From: Mechercharimyces sp. CAU 1602
GTDB lineage: Bacteria; Bacillota; Bacilli; Thermoactinomycetales; JANTPT01
Reading direction: 5' to 3'
NCBI RefSeq assembly: GCF_024753565.1
Contig: NZ_JANTPT010000001.1
Coordinates: 1,109,969 to 1,173,968, forward strand
Length of the DNA stretch: 64,000 bases
Part shown: positions 59,746 to 64,000 of the stretch, piece by piece
How positions within the stretch are numbered: position 1 is the stretch's first letter
Layout: every line of letters begins with the position of its first letter
Translations under genes and position numbers: made by a program
Notes under the pieces: model-generated
The model's input: only the letters and a program-made list of their open reading frames with translations
Databases searched by the model: none
Told to the model about the DNA's origin: nothing

Positions 59746-60326
59746 TAAGCCGCTACCGTATCTTTTTCAATAACCTCTGTGAACCACATATCTTTTAGCC
59801 CAAACTCGGTGTCGGAAGAATCCCCAGAAATCATCCAGTTGTTATCGTATGAGCGGTTCACAAATGTCCCTTTCAATTTGGGATGTTGGAACTGAATATT
59901 CCCTTCTTTGGTCTTGTACTCTTGCTCCGCTGCCTGGAACCTGCCTTTATACAACCATACAAAGACCTCTGACCCATCGCCCTTGGCTGATCGAAACCCT
60001 AGCGCAACATAGGGAGAGATGTCATCCGCATTTTTAACGAGCATACCATTCATGTAGGTGTGACCCATCAACTTCTCATATGACCCAATCGTAAGGGAGT
60101 TCACTTCTAACTCCACATCAATCTCACCTAGCGCGGTCGCTGTTTCGACTGCGCCATCATCCCCATAGTCCACTGCGCTTTCCACTTTCGGACTAACCTT
60201 AGCATTTACGGCTGGAGCTAACTTAAAAGGCGCTTCATACTCCACCCCTGTTCCATCATCTTTTGTAAGAATCGCTACATAGAGATCCTTTAGCCCCACT
60301 TGACCCGATTGCGTTTGCGTCGCCAT
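59745..60326 (-). CDS. Major tail protein (phi13 family)
   Basis: 193 aa. GLKDLYVAILTKDDGTGVEY, the SVDYGDDGAVETATA-type segment (here SAVDYGDDGAVETATA) and GEIDVELEVNSLTIGSYEKL match phi13-type major tail tube proteins. It forms the tail tube around the tape measure. A terminator follows at once. Confidence 0.9.
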   Translation of the reverse strand: MATQTQSGQVGLKDLYVAILTKDDGTGVEYEAPFKLAPAVNAKVSPKVESAVDYGDDGAVETATALGEIDVELEVNSLTIGSYEKLMGHTYMNGMLVKNADDISPYVALGFRSAKGDGSEVFVWLYKGRFQAAEQEYKTKEGNIQFQHPKLKGTFVNRSYDNNWMISGDSSDTEFGLKDMWFTEVIEKDTVAA

Positions 60327-60329
60327 GCC

Positions 60330-60698
60330 CTATTCCCCCTTTAGAAATATACCTTTGTATCGCAACAGCTTGTGAATCACCTGCGTATCATCCTCAAAAA
60401 GATCCATCGCTAATGTTCGTTTGAGTCCCAGTACCTTCATCGTCCTATCCACTTCAACAGCGATCGGTTGTTCATCGCCTTTGTTCTTCACCCAGATCGA
60501 CACCTGCATCGACACTTCTTCTGACACTGCCTCATCATCCAGGTAATCCCCTTCCGTCTGGTTCATGAAAAAGTAAGTGATGTAAGGGAAGTCATTCTGC
60601 TCACTCTTCAGATACTCGATCCGGTCACCGCCTAGCAAAGTTAGAAGGGCATCATTGTTACGTAATGCGCCATATACGATTGCCTGCACATCCATCAT
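60330..60698 (-). CDS. Tail completion/terminator-type protein
   Basis: 122 aa. IEYLKSEQNDFPYITYFFMN and EEVSMQVSIWVKNKGDE resemble the tail-completion proteins (SPP1 gp17-like) that lie just before the major tail gene in this order. It overlaps the HK97-gp10 gene by 4 bp. Confidence 0.75.
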   Translation of the reverse strand: MMDVQAIVYGALRNNDALLTLLGGDRIEYLKSEQNDFPYITYFFMNQTEGDYLDDEAVSEEVSMQVSIWVKNKGDEQPIAVEVDRTMKVLGLKRTLAMDLFEDDTQVIHKLLRYKGIFLKGE

Positions 60699-61078
60699 AA
60701 GCCGATCCCCTGCCGGATCTCATTTGCCATCACATCTAACACTTCGCCCGCTGCCTCATCACAGCTCACACCCACAAAGGGGTGAGGCGGCATCTTGGAT
60801 GTGCCAGTTTCAAGAAAGAAACCGTAGAAGAACTCCTTCGCGGGTCCGACCTCCACCAACTTCATTCCCTTTTTCACCTTCACATTGGAGCACTCAATAT
60901 TATCTTTCAAATGTTTGGTATGACGCGCCGATGGTCCAGGTGCATTGCGGGACATCGTCTCTTTAAGAACATCCCCACCCGCTCGTAGTGCTCGATTTTC
61001 CACCCGCTGTGCATGTTGCCCTATCGACTCTAGCTTGTCTAGCATCTCTTGCATGCCTCGAAACGTCATTTCAGACAC
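60695..61078 (-). CDS. HK97 gp10 family protein
   Basis: 127 aa. MLDKLESIGQHAQRVENRAL, then VLKETMSRNAPGPSARHTKH and FFLETGTSKMPPHPF are the classic HK97-gp10 segments. It functions in head-tail joining or tail assembly. Confidence 0.88.
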   Translation of the reverse strand: MSEMTFRGMQEMLDKLESIGQHAQRVENRALRAGGDVLKETMSRNAPGPSARHTKHLKDNIECSNVKVKKGMKLVEVGPAKEFFYGFFLETGTSKMPPHPFVGVSCDEAAGEVLDVMANEIRQGIGL

Positions 61079-61400
61079 TGATGTCCACCTCCTTACACAT
61101 CAGCTCCATGAACCTACGCCTCCCCTTTACATCGTCAATGACCGACTGGATATCCAAAAGGTGATCTTTGTATTTGATACGGAGGTCGGTCGTTGTATTG
61201 TCACGATGACGGATCGTCACCCGTGCGGTTCTTTCTGCTTGGATAGCCGCCGCTTCAAAGTACTCCCTTCCTTTCACCCATTGCACTGACGCCCAGATGG
61301 TGGTGACCTCTACCCATTCGGTTCGAGTGTTCCCGCGTTCATCTCTCGTTGTTTGCTTCCTCTGGAGGGTGATGCGGTCGCTTAGATCACTGATTCTCAC
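61071..61400 (-). CDS. Phage head closure / head-tail adaptor protein
   Basis: 109 aa. SDLSDRITLQRKQTTRDERG, then VTTIWASVQWVKGREYFEAA, and VTIRHRD with IKYKDHLLDIQSV near the C-terminus are typical of SPP1 gp16-like head closure proteins. Confidence 0.9.
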   Translation of the reverse strand: MRISDLSDRITLQRKQTTRDERGNTRTEWVEVTTIWASVQWVKGREYFEAAAIQAERTARVTIRHRDNTTTDLRIKYKDHLLDIQSVIDDVKGRRRFMELMCKEVDISV

Positions 61401-61638
61401 TGTTTAACCTCTTTTTACCCGCCTTTTTAGGTGCTGACTTCTCTTCTGCCTGTTTCTTTTCAGCCTCGTTGACTTGTGCTGGCTCTGTAGGTTCAAACTC
61501 ACTCGATGCGACTGGATCGACAAAGCCACCCTGTATCAACTCCTCGATTCGTTTTTTATCTCGCTCGATGATTTCCCCAACCGCACAAGGCTTTCTTGTC
61601 ACCCTGTCGATAAACCTGCGCTTCACCTTTGCTTCCAT
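61387..61638 (-). CDS. Small phage structural protein, acidic C-terminus
   Basis: 83 aa from the ATG at 61638 (RBS GAGGAGGGG). N-terminal KVKRRFIDRVTRKPCAVGEI resembles small head or fibre proteins encoded between connector and adaptor genes. The C-terminal half is Glu/Lys/Ala-rich. Role is not known. Confidence 0.65.
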   Translation of the reverse strand: MEAKVKRRFIDRVTRKPCAVGEIIERDKKRIEELIQGGFVDPVASSEFEPTEPAQVNEAEKKQAEEKSAPKKAGKKRLNSENQ

Positions 61639-61655
61639 ATTGGCTCCCCTCCTCA

Positions 61656-61910
61656 TCACACTCTCAACTGCCCAATGATAGACTCTAGTGCATAGCTGAA
61701 TCTCTCTACCTTATCCGCTCCATCTCGATGTTCATAGTTGAGAGCGACATAGAGCATCACAGCGAGCATGTACAGCTTGGAATCTATCTCTTCTATACCG
61801 GCATTACGCAGATACTCGACGGCTCCATCAATCAAAAGAGCGAGGATGACATCATCCTCGCCCCCGTCTATACGCAGGTACTGTTTCACTTCTTCTGAAC
61901 TCGGCTTCAT
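61656..61910 (-). CDS. Head-tail connector (gp6-like)
   Basis: 84 aa, helical. EEVKQYLRIDGGEDDVILAL and the YALESIIGQLR end match phage gp6-like/DNA-packaging connector proteins. It is located directly after the capsid gene, as usual. Confidence 0.87.
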   Translation of the reverse strand: MKPSSEEVKQYLRIDGGEDDVILALLIDGAVEYLRNAGIEEIDSKLYMLAVMLYVALNYEHRDGADKVERFSYALESIIGQLRV

Positions 61911-61923
61911 GGTTTCCCCTCAT

Positions 61924-63060
61924 TTATGCTTCAGGCGTAACTTTAGCGATGCGGAATGCGCTTTTCAGCTTGATCTTATGATCAAACCAAGCGGTCAGGA
62001 CGAAGTTTTCGATGCCTGTTTTCACATCTTTTTGACGGTCATAGATAATCTCAGGGTCATAGTTGAAGTGCGAGTAGCGGTAGTCGCCTACAATTGGATT
62101 GGTTGCCGAGTCACAGAACACCACCGGCTTACCTAGAATCTGCTCAGGCTGAGCGTTGTACAACACCACACTGTTGTTGGCTAGCTTCTCGATTATCGCC
62201 AGATAATCCGCGTAGCGCATAACGACCGTCGCATTGTCCCGATAATCCTCATGTAAATCCGCAATCGCTGAGCGAATCGCCAAGTATAGATCTTTCTCTT
62301 CCACTTCACTAATGCCCACACCGTAAAAAGAAAGGGACTTGTATGGATCAGCAGGAGCCATATTAAATGCCACTTTCTTTTCTTTCGCCGCCACCCCGCT
62401 CTGAAGGGCTTGGTCTACCGTCTGCACCAGATTAGTGTCCGTCGCCAGCAAAACCGTTTCCGAAATAGGAACAAACACCTTGAATTTGTTCCGCCCGAAG
62501 GTGACCACATCGCCGTCGGCTGCAATCTCCTTTGCCGCTGCCGTATCAGCAATGAATGCATCATCACTTAACGTAAAGGTAATCTTCGGGATTTCCAGAT
62601 TCGTGATGCCCGTGTACGTCGAAATGCCTCGAAGTGGATTTTTCACAAACGGTTCATGCAAAAGCTCGTTCGTCATCGTAGTGGGAAGAATCTTTTCTCC
62701 ACCCGTCGAGTTGCGATCCCCCAGAACAGCCTTCACATCGGTAGAAATGGGGCGTTCCCGAATCGTGCTGCGGATTAACTCTGCCTTCGCCTTCACGACT
62801 TTCTCTTTCGGGTCGCTCACCCCCTCTAATGTGCTCTTATTCTGCTGGAACAAGGACTTTTGCTCCTTTTCCAAGTGGTCATGCCGATCTTTTAGCACGT
62901 CAAATCGCTCTTGAAGCTCCACCTTATGCGATTTCAGCTCCTGAATCTCTTTAATTGAAGCACTAGGGTCACCCGCTTTTTTCGCAATTTTGCTCTCCGT
63001 CCCGGACAACTCGTCCCCGACCGTCTTTAAGCTCATTTTCAACTGATACAATTCACTCAT
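61924..63060 (-). CDS. Major capsid protein, HK97 fold
   Basis: 378 aa. Residues 1-105 form a coiled-coil delta/scaffold domain (KSHKVELQERFDVLKDRHDH), which the protease should remove. The mature coat part follows: ILPTTMTNELLHEPFVKNPL, then ITFTLSDDAFIADTAAAKEI, FKVFVPISETVLLAT and GKPVVFCDSATNPIVGDYRY. It is preceded by the protease gene with a 4-bp overlap. Confidence 0.92.
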   Translation of the reverse strand: MSELYQLKMSLKTVGDELSGTESKIAKKAGDPSASIKEIQELKSHKVELQERFDVLKDRHDHLEKEQKSLFQQNKSTLEGVSDPKEKVVKAKAELIRSTIRERPISTDVKAVLGDRNSTGGEKILPTTMTNELLHEPFVKNPLRGISTYTGITNLEIPKITFTLSDDAFIADTAAAKEIAADGDVVTFGRNKFKVFVPISETVLLATDTNLVQTVDQALQSGVAAKEKKVAFNMAPADPYKSLSFYGVGISEVEEKDLYLAIRSAIADLHEDYRDNATVVMRYADYLAIIEKLANNSVVLYNAQPEQILGKPVVFCDSATNPIVGDYRYSHFNYDPEIIYDRQKDVKTGIENFVLTAWFDHKIKLKSAFRIAKVTPEA

Positions 63061-63815
63061 GCTAATCCCTCCAGATAATATTGAATTCGCTTCTTATTGG
63101 CTTCTGCTTCCCTCACCAACTGCTGACGTAAATCTACTTCCTTTTTTTCATTTATCGGTTTTTGCTCACTAGCCAGCTGTTTCGGGGTATTCTTATACCG
63201 CTTCATGACCGCATCACTCACACAGGCGACCATTTTCTTTGCCTCACCGACCACATCACACAACCCATATTCCCTGCACTCCTGTGCAGTCAGCCAAGTC
63301 TCTTCGTCCAATAGTGCGGTTAACTGCTCCTTAACTAGCTTCTCGCCTGTCTTCGCCAGATACGATTGCATGATACTCTCCCGCATGCGATCCAGATCAT
63401 CTGCCACTTTACGAATCTCATTCGCATTGCCCCACGTCACCGTCCATGGGTTGTGAACCATCATCATGCTATTTTCAGGCATAAAAATAGCATCGCCTGC
63501 CATTGCGATTACACTTGCGATACTTGCAGCCAAACCGTCGATATGAACGCTAACCCTTGCCTTATGTCGCTTGATGATGTTGTAGATTGCCACTCCTTCA
63601 AACACGGAACCACCAGGAGAGTTAATGTATAGATTGAGCTCTTCAATCTCTCCTAACACATCCAGATCATCTTTGAAGCTCTTGGCTGTTATGTCCGAAT
63701 CGTCCCACCCCAATGAAACAATTTCACCATAGAGATACAACTCACCGATCTTATCCGACAAAGCTTTAACTTCCCAGAATTTCTTCAGCCTAACTCCCTC
63801 CCTTCTCTGTTTCAC
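63057..63815 (-). CDS. Head maturation protease, ClpP-related
   Basis: 252 aa from GTG 63815 (GTGA overlap with the portal stop). An internal CTG (LKKFWEVKAL) has a better placed GGAGGG and might be the true start. The ClpP fold is visible: NLYINSPGGSVFEGVAIY, nucleophile Ser in IDGLAASIASVIAMAGD, His in MMMVHNPWTVTWGN and Asp in LDEETWLTAQECREYGLCD. It cleaves scaffold and capsid during head maturation. Confidence 0.9.
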   Translation of the reverse strand: MKQRREGVRLKKFWEVKALSDKIGELYLYGEIVSLGWDDSDITAKSFKDDLDVLGEIEELNLYINSPGGSVFEGVAIYNIIKRHKARVSVHIDGLAASIASVIAMAGDAIFMPENSMMMVHNPWTVTWGNANEIRKVADDLDRMRESIMQSYLAKTGEKLVKEQLTALLDEETWLTAQECREYGLCDVVGEAKKMVACVSDAVMKRYKNTPKQLASEQKPINEKKEVDLRQQLVREAEANKKRIQYYLEGLA

Positions 63816-64000
63816 CCCGTTCTTCCATCACCCCCTCGTAGCTGGTCAATAGGAACCAAATCTCGGCTAACATACAGCTTTTCTCCACCCTCTTTTGGTG
63901 GGAGTTCTTCATATGCTCGCACTTCGTTGGGTGTAAAACCACCAGATCGAATCATCTTGAAGTAAAATTCTCCTCGGGTCTTCACATCGCCACGAAGAAG
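63812..64000 (-). CDS. Phage portal protein, C-terminal 62 residues (cut by window edge)
   Basis: Read by eye; the frame enters from the right edge and stops at TGA 63814-63812. The end includes VKTRGEFYFKMIRSGGFTPN, then EVRAYEELPPKEGGEKLYVS, the usual C-terminal pattern of HK97-type portals (NExR in helix, then L.P...G). It precedes protease and capsid as expected. Confidence 0.85.
   Translation of the reverse strand, partial: LLRGDVKTRGEFYFKMIRSGGFTPNEVRAYEELPPKEGGEKLYVSRDLVPIDQLRGGDGRTG

Larger units (their letters stand above)
40935..64000. mobile_element. Prophage, siphovirus-like with HK97-type head; left end and about 23 kb visible
   Basis: Left boundary inside the murF-like gene at about 40935-40970. 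From the boundary: a 63-aa SHOCT-like gene, RRNPP regulator and peptide, XRE repressor, ParM/ParR-like pair, membrane proteins with a coupling-type ATPase, then (opposite strand) holin, amidase, XhlA, tail tip, tape measure, chaperones, major tail protein, connectors, capsid, protease and portal. The order of the head-tail genes is that of Bacillus siphoviruses. No integrase or terminase is in view; they should be to the right. Confidence 0.9.

Noticed and set aside
1..64000. tRNA, rRNA, CRISPR arrays or insertion sequences
   Set aside because: None seen: no cloverleaf with CCA end, no rRNA-like stretch, no repeat-spacer series, no transposase frame in the visible ORFs.

Overview
The window looks like chromosome of an endospore-forming, low-to-mid GC Bacillales bacterium, possibly of the Thermoactinomycetaceae type. 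That family placement is a guess from gene content. The evidence for a spore former is Shine-Dalgarno-rich starts (many GTG/TTG), an sps-like spore polysaccharide set, CgeB-like glycosyltransferases, a SpoIIM relative, and several promoters that match the late mother-cell sigma-K consensus. No rRNA, tRNA or CRISPR array was seen. From about 40.94 kb to the right edge the sequence is a prophage.

Layout. 1-7.4 kb: housekeeping and metabolic genes (partial TrhO, nitroreductase, hydrolase, Rrf2 regulator, formylglycine-type sulfatase, a frameshifted GNAT, Gfo/Idh oxidoreductase, LD-carboxypeptidase). 7.4-14.1 kb: a methyltransferase, a seven-repeat SBBP propeller with a collagen-like tail behind a near-perfect sigma-K promoter, a MerR/SDR pair, and a two-gene unit of a Pro/Gly-rich protein plus a B12-binding radical SAM enzyme of the RiPP-maturation type. 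14.4-15.8 kb: arsR-aquaporin-arsC. 15.9-27.3 kb: murG, a conserved membrane cluster (RDD, SpoIIM-like, DUF58, MoxR, DUF4350, DUF4129, multi-TM protein), DUF421, M42 peptidase, DUF896 and a small wHTH regulator. 27.3-38.7 kb: a surface-glycan region with a GT4 and two CgeB-like glycosyltransferases, two Thr-type alkaline-phosphatase-superfamily enzymes, an APS kinase, a MurF-like ligase and spsIJKL-type genes for a dTDP-rhamnose-like sugar. 38.9-40.3 kb: a LysE exporter and a lipoprotein.

At 40.49 kb a second murF-like gene is cut after its P-loop by the prophage. The left arm holds a 63-aa SHOCT-like protein beside the attachment site, an RRNPP-type regulator overlapped by a 42-aa secreted signal-peptide gene, an XRE repressor, a ParM/ParR-like partition pair, a 24-aa hydrophobic peptide on the opposite strand, and two VirB2-like membrane proteins with a VirD4/TraG-like ATPase. 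Converging on it is the late module, read leftward from a portal protein cut by the window edge: protease, capsid, connectors, tail, tape measure, tail tip, XhlA, amidase and holin.

The most interesting joint reading is that a peptide-signalling prophage sits inside a gene of a sporulation-linked envelope locus. Precise excision in the mother cell could restore that gene, as SPbeta does for spsM in Bacillus subtilis. The second candidate novelty is the sporulation-linked radical SAM/Pro-Gly-rich protein pair.
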